This document shows positions 23,050 through 33,944 of a stretch of DNA of 64,000 bases, one piece after another (the stretch's first letter is position 1; each line of letters starts with the position of its first letter). Source of the stretch: Dolomedes plantarius (Eukaryota; Arthropoda; Arachnida; Araneae; Dolomedidae); contig OU015496.1 of NCBI GenBank assembly GCA_907164885.2, positions 102,219,132-102,283,131 of the forward strand. Direction: 5' to 3'. The notes under the pieces are model-generated. The model searched no databases and was not told the origin of the DNA. It saw nothing but the letters and a program-made list of their open reading frames with translations. Position numbers and translations under genes: made by a program.

Positions 23050-23531
23050 AAGACCAAAATTAAGTACATTGATGCAGTAGTTTTCTCTGAAGGACTGCCC
23101 AAAAAATCGGTCTATGTAATAAGCGAGGTGTGAATACGCAGCAATCTAAATAAGTAGGACCACACAGCCTGAATTGTAAGCAGGATTTATGACTCCGAAG
23201 CTTCGGGGCACCTGTGAGCAGGGCATTGGTAGCGGGCAACAACACGGGCAATAAAACCATAAAAAAGTTAAGAGGACAGCAGCTATAAATCGAAGATCAA
23301 AGATTAGGAAACAGGTGCATGGGGAGTTGAGATATTTCCCAGACGAGGACAGGCGTCCAACATAATTCAAATGCAAAACATAAAACATGAACCAACCTAT
23401 GAACAAGGTGGCTCATCCCCCAGCACATTCAAGAGGCAGGGCGAGCGAATAGGAAGCCAAGAAGGCACGAACCAATAGAAAAAAAGAAAAGAAATATATA
23501 TACAGGGTAAAGCATGCTAGAAAAAGCCCAC
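23050..23531. other. GC-richer unassigned sequence, left flank of the non-LTR insertion
   Basis: About 45% GC, in contrast with the AT-rich surroundings. It becomes continuous with 25148-25690 once the non-LTR insertion 23546-25133 is removed. It could be part of an older LTR element or host transcribed DNA. Two overlapping minus-strand frames (23060-23260 and 23146-23406) have no recognised domain. Confidence 0.4.
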
Positions 23532-23545
23532 TTACTAAAGTAAAA

Positions 23546-25133
23546 GTTCGAAAGTTACACCGACCTCAGCGAAAAGCTTATACGGCGGTTTATATATTCA
23601 CATATTTTATACCGGCTTTACAACACTTAATATTATTTTAAATTACATTATTATACAAGTTACACATATTGCAGTCGCATAATTATTAAACATAAACATA
23701 ATTCTGTTCCAAAAATAGACACATTTCCAAGATCGAGATAGAAAACAAAAATGCAATACCATTTTCTTAGCTATAATACGAAATTAAATTCATAAAAAAC
23801 TTATAAAACAATATGCATTGATACAAACTTATTTAAGCAAATATGTACAAAGCTGATCAAGGTACATGTTCATAACATTGGCATCGAAACAGACCATTTT
23901 ACCAATACATACAATTACCTATGTGATTATTTTCACAGTTAAAAGGTGATCCGCACTTAATGCAGATTTTTTTTTTTTTAAATACCTATAACAAAAACAT
24001 GCAGCTAGTTACAAATACTGTTCACAAAATAATATGCAAAAAAAAAATGTCCAGATACAGACAAGACAAAACAGCACAACAAGAGGCTAAGAAACCACGT
24101 GCGAAGATGGCATATGCTGGTCCATAAGATCGCTCACAATATACTTAATGGCTTTCTTACAATAGTAGTCACAGAAGATCTTATACAGATCCCAATTCTC
24201 GAATCCTCTTGGTAAATTTCTTCTAATGCTTTTATAATTGTCACATTCGAATAAACAATGCTTGACCGTTTGAATGGCCCCGCATGGGCATTTATCGTCC
24301 TTCCCATGGAAGCGCTTTTGGTAAGCGCCAAAACACCCATGTTCAGTGATGGCTTGATTGATCACAAAATCTCCATATAGTCTGCTTTCACTAACATATT
24401 TAAAGATGTTATATACACTTCTTCCCTTACTCGAATTATCCCAGTTAGCTTGCCATTCCAATTTCTCTTGGTGTTCTATCTTTCTTTTTACAAACATCCG
24501 ATTATACTTATAATTGGTTTCAGCCTCTTCCAACTCCGTAGCCCCTTTGGCGGCTTTATCTGCCTCTTCATTTCCCTTTATACCGACGTGCGCTTTGACC
24601 CAATGAAAGTTTAATTTTAAATTTTCTCTACTAATGATATTTTTAATTTTTTCCACCTCAGCCCCTTTATAATTACAAGTGCCTAATGCCTCCAGGGCGC
24701 TTCTAGAATCAGTATACACGTCACTTTCCCTCAAACTTCTGTCCTTCATAATCTCCAGCACTTTCTGAATAGCCCGCACCTCCGCTAAATACGAGTTACC
24801 GCCAATAACTCTTTCTCTATAGACTTCTATCAGATCTTCTTTAAAATAGTAAACAACACCCGAGCCTATTCTGTCATGAATTTTCGATCCGTCTGTGTAA
24901 AAAACATGGTCCGAAATTGGCTTATCATCTAACGTCCATTTAATTTTCATTATGTCTTCTATATTCTTTATCTGTTTAATACTGATATCACAATTGGCAC
25001 TATTAAATACCTCATTTCCAACCATGATCTCTTTACTTTCTTCAAATAGCTCATTCAGCTGCTTATTTCCTTTAGCCTTAATATCGAGTGGGACACAGCC
25101 CGCCAGTACGTTTAAGGCATCGGTTGCAACCGT
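23546..25133 (-). mobile_element. 5'-truncated non-LTR retrotransposon with RNase H
   Basis: The insertion is bounded by an exact 14-bp direct repeat, TTACTAAAGTAAAA, at 23532-23545 and 25134-25147: a target-site duplication. On the minus strand it consists of the C-terminal part of a reverse-transcriptase polyprotein with RNase H (24087-25133) and then a 3' UTR of about 540 bp ending near the conserved AAGCTTNTCGCTGNGGTCGG word. That word is also found at about 52500-52530. The 5' truncation falls exactly at the target-site duplication, typical of target-primed reverse transcription. No poly(A) tail is visible. Confidence 0.85.
24087..25133 (-). CDS. Non-LTR retrotransposon polyprotein C-terminus: RNase H plus zinc-knuckle
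   Basis: An open frame runs from the truncation point at 25133 to a stop at 24087-24089; the first internal Met is at 25025, giving 312 residues, and about 36 more codons are open upstream. Those upstream codons read like the linker after a LINE reverse transcriptase (ALNVLAGC...PLDIK). Counting from Met1, RNase H active-site residues are Asp45 (YTDGSK), Glu82 (YLAEVRA), Asp106 (VYTDSRSA), His146 (KAHVGIKGNEEAD) and Asp156, so all are present. RNase H would degrade the RNA of the RNA/DNA hybrid during retrotransposition. A terminal CPCG...H...C motif near residues 245-260 fits the C-terminal knuckle of I/R1/jockey-type elements. No stops or frameshifts are seen, so the insertion is probably young, but with endonuclease and most of the RT missing it cannot move by itself. 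Clade is not resolved. Confidence 0.9.
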   Translation of the reverse strand, partial: TVATDALNVLAGCVPLDIKAKGNKQLNELFEESKEIMVGNEVFNSANCDISIKQIKNIEDIMKIKWTLDDKPISDHVFYTDGSKIHDRIGSGVVYYFKEDLIEVYRERVIGGNSYLAEVRAIQKVLEIMKDRSLRESDVYTDSRSALEALGTCNYKGAEVEKIKNIISRENLKLNFHWVKAHVGIKGNEEADKAAKGATELEEAETNYKYNRMFVKRKIEHQEKLEWQANWDNSSKGRSVYNIFKYVSESRLYGDFVINQAITEHGCFGAYQKRFHGKDDKCPCGAIQTVKHCLFECDNYKSIRRNLPRGFENWDLYKIFCDYYCKKAIKYIVSDLMDQHMPSSHVVS

Positions 25134-25147
25134 TTACTAAAGTAAAA

Positions 25148-25690
25148 AACCGGAGATAAAAAACTTAGCTGCTACAAGGGCTACGAGACTTCTAAACAAA
25201 ATTGACGCAAGATTAAAAGCCCAGCGAAGGTTCGCAAATGAAGCTGAAGCGCCACCGAGTGATAAACGGAGTAGAAAGGATGGAGAGACGACTGATGCGG
25301 CCTGGCCACAACTTAAACGAGAATGTATTTACCCGCCTATAACTACCAATCGACGAAGGATACTACAGACGACGGAGCTGAGTAACCAGAGAATCGAAAC
25401 AACGAAAAACTACGTGAGCATCCGAGGTGAACCTGCGTATGACGGAGACCGCTGTCAGATCCGCTAAAGGACAGTTTGCATCACAGAGGTATTCCGGAGT
25501 GATCATTGACCTACGAGAGCCCGAACTCTGTGTGTTACGATATCCAGAACTTTCCCTGCAGTAGTATAGAGCTTTGTTGAAGGAACTGTGTGCACGGTGA
25601 AATACGAACGATAATCATACCAGTGTCTACAAGTGATGGGAACGAGCCGTAACTACAGTGACAACCGCCTAAGGGTGAGCAATTTTAACA
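25148..25690. other. GC-richer unassigned sequence, right flank
   Basis: Same composition as 23050-23531 and presumed continuous with it before the non-LTR insertion. No long frame. It ends in AT-rich sequence with a short TA run (25785-25798) into which the mariner-like element inserted. Confidence 0.4.
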
Positions 25691-25798
25691 ATGTTTAATT
25701 CACATCCAACGCTTATTACATACTTGCCTCTTGACCAAGGGTCGGCTTTGTTCAATTGTAGGAATACTATTTTATAATTATAAATATATATATATATA

Positions 25799-27375
25799 CC
25801 GGGTGATCCAAAAGTCAGGACGAACTTCAAAAATGAATAATTCGAAAACGAATAAAGATAAAAAGATGCGGTTTGCACCAAACAGATGGAAAAGAAGCCG
25901 GGTTTTGTGTGGCAACGAAAAAAAAATAGTTCTGTTGGCGACCAACAGATGGCGCTATAGTTTTTTATTTCACCAAAAGATGATTTACAAATGAAAAAAT
26001 GTTTACAAGTTACAAGTCAGCTTAATTTCAGTTAATTACAGTAAATGTTCAATGTGTTGTCCATCATTCAGAAGTACCGCTGTGAGACGAGTCACCACAC
26101 CGTTCACAGCATTGAGTAGCATTTTTTGCGTTATGGAAGACACATTTTGGCGGATGGCATCTTTCAGTGCTGATAGTGATATCGGTTGGTCGCGGTACAC
26201 TTTTGACTTCAAGAATCCCCACAGCCAAAAGTAACAGGGTGTCAGATTGGGAGATCTTGCAGGCCATGCGTGATTAAAGCATTGACTGATAATGCGATCC
26301 TCTCCAAATGTTGAGCGTAGCAGGCGTTGCACAGGCAGAGCAATATGAGGTGGTGCTCCATCTTGCATAAAGGGGACTGTTTGGAGTGCTTTTCGCGCTT
26401 GCAGTTCAGGATTAATGTTGCTCTGTAACAGTGCTGCATATCGCTGACCAGTGACAGAAACTGTTTTGAAACCCGTCTTTGTGACTTCCTCGAAAAAAAT
26501 GGACCAATTATGAAATAATCAGTGAAGCCACACCAGACTGTCACTTTAGGCTGTGGCAAGGGTACCTCAACAAATGCATGTGGATTTTCTGTGGTCCACA
26601 CTCGACAATTGTGGGTGTTAACAGCGCCAGAGAGCTTGAAATGCGCTTTATCTGTCCAAAGCACAGTGTGAAGCCAGCCGTGCTGCTCTTCTATCTTATT
26701 GAATACCAAATTCGCAAAATCTTGGCGAGAGTCGAAGTCAAGAGGTTTCAGTTCTTGGTTATGTTGCAACTTGTAGGGATACCGTTTCAGGATTATTCGC
26801 AGTGCTCTCCAGACACTTACGTACGACACTCCTGTCTGTCTCGAAACTTCTCGAGCACTGCACTCCCCATGTGCAGAAAACGCCGACATGGATTGCACCG
26901 TCTGCTCCACTGTCATGAGGGGCGCCCACTTCTTGGACGTGACGCCAAAGAACCTGTAGCTTCAAATTTCTTCATCATTTTGTTCAATGCAGAAGACTTT
27001 ATTGGTCCTTTGCTATCTCGCATACCCTTCATGTAGCGATATGCTCGCAATATCGCAATGGCGCTTTTCGAATTCTTATAATACAGTTTAACTAAGAGGG
27101 CTTTCTCAACTATGGACAGCATTTCGATGCATATAAGCTTCGACTACCATTACCTGCTGCAGTTGCTCCATTTTATATTGTTTGTTGCTTTGCATAATCC
27201 TATATCAGAAATCCCACAGCGCCATCTGTTGGTCGCCAACAGAACTATTTTTTTTTCATTGCCACACAAAACCCGGCTTCTTTTCCATCCGTTTGGTGCA
27301 AACCGCATCTTTTTTTCTTTATTCGTTTTCGAATTATTCATTTTTAAAGTTCGTCCTGACTTTTGGATCACCCGG
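25799..27375 (-). mobile_element. Mariner-like element with about 159-bp TIRs, 1577 bp
   Basis: Termini CCGGGTGATCCAAAAGTCAG (left) and its inverse (right) are flanked by TA at 25797-25798 and 27376-27377. The inverted repeats remain nearly identical for about 159 bp (25799-25957 and 27217-27375), much longer than the roughly 30 bp of classical mariners. The inner edge of each TIR has AACAGATGGCGCT. The enclosed transposase is on the minus strand and broken. Few TIR differences suggest recent mobility, presumably in trans. Confidence 0.9.
26036..27122 (-). pseudogene. Broken mariner-like transposase
   Basis: Three minus-strand segments in different frames together give one transposase. The N-terminal segment (27122 to about 26913) has a helix-turn-helix region rich in Lys and Ser/Ala and ends in ASRPRSGRPS. 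The middle segment (about 26916-26500) carries a second HTH (REVSRQTGVSYVSVWRAL) and the first catalytic Asp in LWTDKAHF. The last segment (about 26500-26036) holds the second Asp in MQDGAPPH and the terminal catalytic block PARSPNLTPCYFWLWG. In the last block the expected Asp of the xPxDFWLW motif is Tyr. The frame breaks lie near 26915 and at an A-run near 26500. The gene is therefore inactive by two frameshifts and a catalytic substitution. Counting residues, 42 lie between the second Asp and the altered position. Confidence 0.85.
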
Positions 27376-27377
27376 TA

Positions 27378-27596
27378 TATTCTTGAATGATTCTGTGTTT
27401 AAATTGCGGTGAGAAGTTAGAATGATGCTGTTTGTTGAAACTGTATATATAAGTATGTAAATAAATTGTATATATGTAATCAAAGTGTCTTTACTGAGAG
27501 TTGTAACCCCTGACTTAATTGTGGATTGAAAGAGTGTTGGTCGCAACTCGACATTACTAGCCTAACGATCATAGCCTAATAACCCCAGATGGGTTA
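27378..27596 (+). mobile_element. Possible 3' end of an LTR
   Basis: Contains a polyadenylation-like AAATAAATTG at about 27460 and, 120 bp later, ends AATAACCCCAGATGGGTTATTACA, an internally palindromic CA-ending terminus as found at LTR 3' ends. No matching TG start was identified, and the region may be continuous with the GC-richer flanks 23050-23531 and 25148-25690. Treat as a candidate only. Confidence 0.3.
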
Positions 27597-27599
27597 TTA

Positions 27600-28515
27600 C
27601 AGTCTAGAAGCTTAAATATATAGATGTGATTTCGTTTTAGTTGACTACTGCTTTATGCAGAAAATTTCTTTAGATCCTGTACAACACCCAGTCGCCATTT
27701 CTAATTAAATAACAAATATATGCTTTAAATGGTGGGGTTATGGTTGTGGCATTTGAATGATTAAATAAATTTAAATTTTTATTTACTTCTAAGAAAATGT
27801 ACCGCATTAACTACGCAAAGATAAAGTTTAGATATTTAATTCAGAACATCTGCGCAATGGAAGCTGAGCATCAGAGTAGAAATGATTTTAAAAGTCTTAA
27901 ATATTTAGAAGTCACTGTAAACATTCATACATTGATTGTCTCTCTTTTTTAAACTATTCTCACAGAAGCCCATTATAAGAATAGAATGAAATAATTTAAT
28001 GAATATATATGTAAAACGTTAAATAATAAAATATCTCGAAATGCATACCAATACTGATTGCATTTGTTTATGTTGTACAATACATAATATATTTGCATTT
28101 CTTTTTCATGTTTCTCTAGAACATAAATATTACTGATTTTGCATACACAAAATGAAAAATTTGGAGTCAAACTACATATTTTACTTATAAAACATTCCGA
28201 AATTTAACTTTTGGTGTGCTTTTTTCCCTCTGAAAACATGTTTCTCTTAGACTGCTGCTCCCCTGTTATGGAAATGGAGGCATTTATTTCCGAATGGGAG
28301 ATACGCCCTTTTTCTGTTCTTATGGCATACCAAACATCACTGTGTGTGTCGTCTGCATGAATGCTGAGAAAACAGAAAGCATCCTAATGACTAGTCTTCT
28401 TTACTTTGTGGGGTATTTTATATGGAATGATTATTATTTTTTAGAGTAATTTAGTGTATTTATAATTCTAAAATGGGGATGTACTGGAGATATTTTATAT
28501 TTGTAGGAAGGATTT
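27600..28515. other. AT-rich non-coding stretch
   Basis: No gene or recognisable repeat. The minus-strand frame at 27973-28170 has ordinary AT-rich composition and no domain. Confidence 0.5.
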
Positions 28516-28519
28516 CATA

Positions 28520-28790
28520 TCACTGAAGTCATGTATCTCCGAAACTCAAGGTTAAGAGCCTGAGGTTTGAATCCCGAATACCACCAGACCATTCGAAAAA
28601 AAATTATGGGAAAAATGAATTATGGAAGAAATGAAAAAAATATCAAGATGAAGACAGAATTCAGGGAATACATGAGAAGTGAAAAATTTCTTTTCTATCT
28701 GCAAAGAACTTCATTTGGTAGAATATCAGCCTCGAAGTTTGGAGACCCGGGGCTGAATCCCGGTTCAGGCAACGGTCAACTCAAGGAAGT
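28520..28790 (+). repeat. Two tRNA-like (SINE-head-like) segments
   Basis: A B-box-like GAGGTTTGAATCCCGA lies at about 28561 and a second tRNA-like segment at 28712-28775 has TTGGTAGAATATCAGCCTCG and GGGGCTGAATCCCGG about 20 nt apart. Neither folds into a complete tRNA with acceptor stem by eye. I infer decayed SINE heads. Confidence 0.45.
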
Positions 28791-28957
28791 ATGATTTTTT
28801 CCAGTACAAATATCAAAATCAGTTACCAATACCTAAACATATATCAGAAAATGGCTTTGTATTATTGAAACTACCGTATCGGTAATGTTCGAAATGGATG
28901 TAAGTATGATTAGCGTGAATCACACACACAATTATACATATATATACTTAATTAATT

Positions 28958-29001
<44 letters not shown>
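28958..29001. repeat. (CA)n-(TA)n microsatellite
   Basis: A CA run of about ten units followed immediately by TA units. Confidence 0.9.
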
Positions 29002-29880
29002 CTGTCAACAAGATGCAAATTTGAAGTTAATGAGATAACAACATAAAAAATATCCTTCTAAGCGAAATTATTGCATTGTAGTACATTTAACCTGTAGATT
29101 AATAGCTGTTACACCTAAAAAATCGTCAAAGGAATATAAATACTTTAAATGGCTTTTACAAAAACGTTATTATTTTAGGCTATACGAAAATATGCACATT
29201 GAAATAACATGTCCTTGCATGCCTTGTGAATAAATCAAAAACATTTTAACAGAAACGCGAATATTAAAAAAAAAAAAAACCGTAAAATTTCAATCGATAA
29301 CACTTTAGAGTATTTGACAACCGCCCTTTTTTTATTTATTTACACAATTTATTAACGAAACCATATTGTTTCATGCATGGCCCTTACCGAACATTCTTTT
29401 TATGTGTGGGATCTGCCAACATTCATTATTAGATACGCCATTGACGGATCCCAGGATAGGACTCTGGGGAGAAACAGCTGTCCCATAATGTAAGAAAATG
29501 CCTGAGACAAGTGCTTCGACGTCCCTTTGGTACACTTAAAGGTTTCTTTCGCAATCCTTTTTCCAGAATCAGTCATTATCCACAATGCTGTTATCTGAAT
29601 AAGATACGAGTCATTTTTTTAACTCCCTTACTTCTTTTAAATGATTTTCACACTGGGAACTTAGTTGTTGGATTCGGTCATGTGCTCATGAATAAAACAC
29701 GTGTTTGATATGACATGAATTACATGTTAAGAATTTATTTAAATATCCGTTCTGAAATCTGTTATACGCGTGAAAGCATTAAATCTATTAAATATACACC
29801 GAGGGGATAATCTACTCCCCGAGTGATGCATCTCTCTGGGTCAGACCGTTCCTAGCCCATAAAATGTACTATATATATGC
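29002..29880. other. AT-rich non-coding stretch
   Basis: No gene supported. Slightly GC-richer between 29400 and 29700 with overlapping short frames on both strands that show no family signature. Confidence 0.45.
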
Positions 29881-29881
29881 A

Positions 29882-30045
29882 CAGCGGAATCTCGATCCAT
29901 CGTTTTTAAAGTGACCGACTGAACTGAACCGTGAATGCGGGAAAACGATAAATGCGGGAACGTAACAAGGCAATATGATCGTCGGGACTGGGTGAAATAA
30001 ACGGCACATACGGGAAAACGATGGTTCGGGGAACGATCGATCGAT
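29882..30045. mobile_element. pogo-type MITE fragment
   Basis: Left end CAGCGGAATCTCGATCCATC matches the terminal repeat of the complete MITE at 38197-38369 (CAGTGGAATCTCGATCGATC). The interior repeats CGGGAAAACGAT words, as in that copy. The right TIR is interrupted after AACGATCGATCGAT near 30045, where sequence related to 13745-13780 begins. Confidence 0.7.
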
Positions 30046-30110
30046 TTGGTTTGGAGCACTACGGTCAACCTTTTGCTACACGAAGGCTAATTAGAACGGA
30101 AGGCTAATTA

Positions 30111-30115
<5 letters not shown>
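30046..30115. repeat. Fragment shared with 13745-13780
   Basis: TTTGCTACACGAAGGCTAAT and flanking words match the distal part of the SINE-like fragment near 13.7 kb; here a nearly duplicated AAGGCTAATTAGAA occurs twice. Confidence 0.5.

Positions 30116-30141
<26 letters not shown>
30116..30141. repeat. (TA)n microsatellite
   Basis: Pure TA run immediately left of the solo LTR start; TA sequence continues on its other side. Confidence 0.9.
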
Positions 30142-30145
<4 letters not shown>

Positions 30146-30669
30146 GGATTTATGCGAAATCTCTTCTTATGCCATAGTAATATTCTTTGTTGCTACGCGT
30201 AACCAGAGACGCACCAAGCCCTTTTCCCTGCGACATTCTTGAGGGGACAGTAGAGGGTTGAATGACCCCGGCTTGGAGGCAATTCGAAGCGTGGTGAAAA
30301 AATGCCCTGTGCAAGGGGAGAGAGAAGTGCAGACCTCCAGAGGGGGAGGTTGTGTTTTGAACTCCGTGCGATAGGCACGAGAGAGAGATTGTAATTCGAA
30401 CGGGACGAGTCAAGGCCTGCGTTGTGGTGTATTTGACGGGAGCGAGAAAGCTGTCCGATCTTTTGTTCTGTTGAAGGGAAGCGAAGCTATCCCGGGATTA
30501 TTGTTATATTGTACTGGAGACAGTAAAGTAGGCTCTCCGGCATCTCATAATTGCTATCTCCATTAATAAACGATTATTGTTAAGTTAAGCAAGTCTGGTT
30601 GATTTATGATTCAAGTGTGTTGTTCTTAGACACTCCCTAGACGCCGCCACGTAGACAGGAAAGTCTACA
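30142..30669 (+). mobile_element. Solo LTR, 528 bp
   Basis: Starts TGTAGGATTTATGCG and ends GGAAAGTCTACA, giving inverted TGTAG...CTACA termini, with TA-rich sequence directly on both sides. A polyadenylation signal AATAAA occurs at about 30565, about 100 bp before the end, the usual R-U5 spacing. GC content (about 47%) contrasts with the host. No internal retroviral-like genes flank it, so it looks like a solo LTR left by recombination. Orientation follows the AATAAA signal. Confidence 0.75.
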
Positions 30670-30699
30670 TATATATATTTCCTAATGTGGTTGGCGCTT

Positions 30700-30885
30700 G
30701 AAGACATTCGCCGTGTCAACACCGCAAAGTATCGTTGGCTATGAGAGCATCATTTAGGTGAGCTAACTTTGATCACAATGAGGGGACAACACAGAAACGT
30801 CTAAGCTTTAAGCGGGGTTTGAACCCAAGGCCAATGCGTGGAAGCCCATGACGCTAACTACTATACCAAGTAAGCGGCTTCTAGA
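30700..30885 (-). mobile_element. tRNA-derived SINE (minus strand)
   Basis: On the minus strand: A-box-like TTGGTATAGTAGTTAGCG and B-box-like GGGTTCAAACCC about 35 nt on, followed by a GC-richer body running to about 30700. No acceptor stem pairing is evident, so not a functional tRNA gene. Confidence 0.65.
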
Positions 30886-30889
30886 TTAT

Positions 30890-31758
30890 ATTATGACAAC
30901 TTGTGTTTGACTAGGTATGTCTTGATTTTCCTTCTCCATTACTCATTCGATTAGTATAAGCTCTCTCAGAAAAACTTTCCCAAAAGTGAAGACAAATATA
31001 TCGAAAACACTTATCGATAAAGAAGTAAAATAAATGGATATATACAGTTTGTTTGTTATCAGAGCAAACTCTACAGTTAACTTTTGTCAAGGGCATTTGT
31101 TTAGTAAAGTCTCAAAAATTGATTCCTCAAAACTGATTAATTCTTAAAACTACAGGGTGGCACTGTAGTTTCCAAAGTTAAGGAATCAGCACGTGTTCCC
31201 CCATTTCGTTCACATTTGTTTTGTTCAGAGATCAAAACCTGAATAATATATGCTAATAACTGTATCCTTGTTGGAGGGAAATTGTTCTGGAATTCCTGGT
31301 AGAATTCTCCTGTCTTTTAGTATTTCTTGTAGAACTGAATCCCCCTCACACAAGCACAAAAAACTGTCGAAGAAGGCCAAGGGATCAATCAATAAGTGTT
31401 CAGTTTATGAGATTACAAAACAATTATGTCACTTTCCTTTGATGAATACATTGTAAAAACTGATCCACCTAACATCATTGAAGAAAATAACGTTATAGAA
31501 ATGTTAGAACTACTGAAGTGTTGAAACTGATACGATTGAAATATTAAAATGCAGATAAAAATATGAAGACTTCAGTGACATGTGTTATACTGAATATTAA
31601 TATAAGTTGAGAAATTAATATTAGAATCTTCAATAAAAGCAAGCTCTTTTTTGTAATACACCCCAAATATTAGCAACATTTAATTGGTTACTTTTTGTAA
31701 GTATAGAAGAACACCACTTATAGGTTTCTTAGACATACGTTTTTTAGATTTATACGTA
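30890..31758. other. AT-rich non-coding stretch
   Basis: No gene or clear repeat. Near 31150 a short unit ACAGGGTGGCACTGTAG is self-complementary at its ends; its significance is unclear. Confidence 0.4.
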
Positions 31759-31760
31759 AA

Positions 31761-31832
31761 CTAGCTGAAAACCCGCACTTCGCTACGGAGTACATTCAAA
31801 TTAAATACAACGGTCAATGTATGCAATTAATG

Positions 31833-31880
<48 letters not shown>

Positions 31881-32550
31881 AATAAGACAATCAATGTATA
31901 CAATTGATGTAAAAAAACAAAAAAATATATTTATAAAAAAAATCGTAAGGGATATTTTTATAGACAAAATAATGTAGAAGAAAATATTCAAATTACATAC
32001 TAAAGAATATAGTACAGTTAATATAGTACAGTTTGAGGAACATAATATCATTTATTGTATTTTAATATTTTTTTGGATAATGTCCAATCTTCTGCCACAT
32101 TAGCAAGAAAAAAATATTTTTTTTGTCTATTTAGTTGTTATGTACGCGACGATAAATTTATTTAAAGTACCATAAAAAGAAACCACGTGATCAGCATTTA
32201 AAAAATTAAATTCTTAAAATTAATCTTTAAAAATTCACCAAAAATCAGAAAATGGAGGTAAAGATTCGAAAAGATTTCATTTTGAAGAAATTTTTATGAT
32301 CTTTCTCGTGATATAAATTTTATGACCCTCAAATTATTATTTTAAATGCAAACTTAAAAAAAGTTACAAAAAGAGCTTAAAAATTTTCCTTAAAAAAATC
32401 TAAGAAGAATTTTTCAAAATTTTTCTTAGTGCACCCCTACACTATAAGAAGAACTGCCATGCGAAATTTCAGCCCTTTAGGTCCAGCGGTTTGGTCTATG
32501 CGTTGTATGTCAGTGAGTCAGTCAATCACTGAGTCAGTCAGTTACGGAAC

Positions 32551-32612
<62 letters not shown>
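31761..32612 (-). mobile_element. Non-autonomous Helitron (minus strand)
   Basis: On the minus strand the 3' end reads CCGTAGCGAAGTGCGGGTTT then TCAGCTAG followed by host T, the CTAG-T Helitron terminus with a GC-rich hairpin-capable region just inside. Towards the 5' side is a (TA)n tract preceded by ATAAAACAGTTCCGTAAC and tandem GACTCAGT/GACTGACT words. The segment 32373-32455 is shared with the Helitron end at 44765-44845. The exact 5'-TC is not certain because the TA tract at 32558-32612 has expanded. No coding capacity. Confidence 0.75.
31836..31876. repeat. (TA)n microsatellite inside the Helitron
   Basis: Pure TA run near the Helitron 3' terminus. Confidence 0.9.
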
Positions 32613-32614
<2 letters not shown>

Positions 32615-32616
<2 letters not shown>

Positions 32617-33940
32617 ATTTACTTCAGTGTTTCATTCATGTAATCAGAACATTCATTTAATCAGTGGGAAAAGTTAGTAAGCGGGAAAAAAATGAATCAG
32701 GACTTAATACGTGCTTAATAGTAAACAAGTAATGCTTTAATTAAAAAAAAAATCCTTTCGCTTTTACATCGATGCTACTTGATTTAAATCCTACTTATTC
32801 AATTTCTATGTTTTCGATTGTTATTAGTTTTTGCTTCTCTCATCCAGAAAATAATGGGTAAAAATGATAAACCACTTATACTCTCTATAACTTATTTATC
32901 TAGAAAATTACTCCACTTCATAACACGTATTTTATTTTTCATTCCAGATAAGAAGTATTAGTTTGATAAAATTATGCAATTTACTCTGATCTTTCACGTT
33001 ATCATAGTTACGGTAATAATGCCAGATTTGCTGCTAATATTAAAAATGTGTACCGCGATTCATTTACAAGTAATAATAAAAGGTGAGTTCCAGTAGTTGA
33101 GATTCCTCATAAGTATGCATTTCATGACTGTTCATTCAGTAAACATATATGACTCTGTCTAAAACTTATTTATGTTTCTCTCTATCATTATATATATTGA
33201 TTCCCTTTTTTCCATTAAACCATAAAAGAAAGCGCTTTTTTTTCTCAGTCTATTAATTTTGAACATCCACAAGAAATATCTTTTCTCAGGCTGTATGTGT
33301 GTGTGTGTGTTTTCTTCTTTCAACACCATTTTCCTTCTGTCAGTAATGAAAAAAAAGAAGAAATAAAAAAGAAATTTTGAACAAAGAACATTTTTATTGA
33401 AAGTTAAGGGGATGTGGTCCTTTTCCAAATTCACAGAAAATGCTGGCATTCAGAGAAGGCTCCCGCGAAAAATATATATACAACAGCTTTATCGCTTGAC
33501 AGGTTTTAAAACAGAAAGTTTTTGCTTGTTAAGGCACAGGGAGAACAAAAAGATTTAACAAATACCCGGCAAAGTGAGTGGGAACATTTTTTGGGGGGCA
33601 TTTTTTTTTATCCCCAGTAATTTCGATTTTCTTCAACAGAAAGATGTCTTCAAGTTTGTTTTTCTGTCTAAACGTAGATTGTTGCATTTCTCTGCCTTTA
33701 AAAAAGTGTATATAAAAAATGCTGAAAAAATTTTCTACGTGTTAACTCATTTTTGGATTTGTGTTGCTGCGCTGAAATACAATTACATATTTATATATAT
33801 TTTTTTCTTCGGTAATTTTTTAAATTATTGTTTTTTTATTTCGTATTTGTCGTATAACAGTAGTATATTGATTTTTTTTTGTTCCGGAGGATATTTCAAA
33901 GAATTCAATTTTTATGAATTATAAGAAATCTGTAGAAAAC
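32615..33940. other. AT-rich non-coding stretch
   Basis: No gene supported. A (GT)n run lies at about 33297-33310. The frame at 33574-33924 is dominated by Phe/Tyr/Ile from T-rich sequence and has no recognised domain; it resembles chance openness of low-complexity DNA. Confidence 0.45.
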
Positions 33941-33944
33941 TCAA

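Noticed and set aside
29511..30413. Several short frames near the solo LTR, possible gag remnant
   Set aside because: They overlap on both strands and lie partly inside the LTR; no zinc-knuckle or protease motif.
33574..33924. 116-codon hydrophobic frame, possible membrane protein
   Set aside because: T-rich low-complexity sequence gives Phe/Tyr/Ile by chance; no signal peptide pattern, domain or conserved copy.
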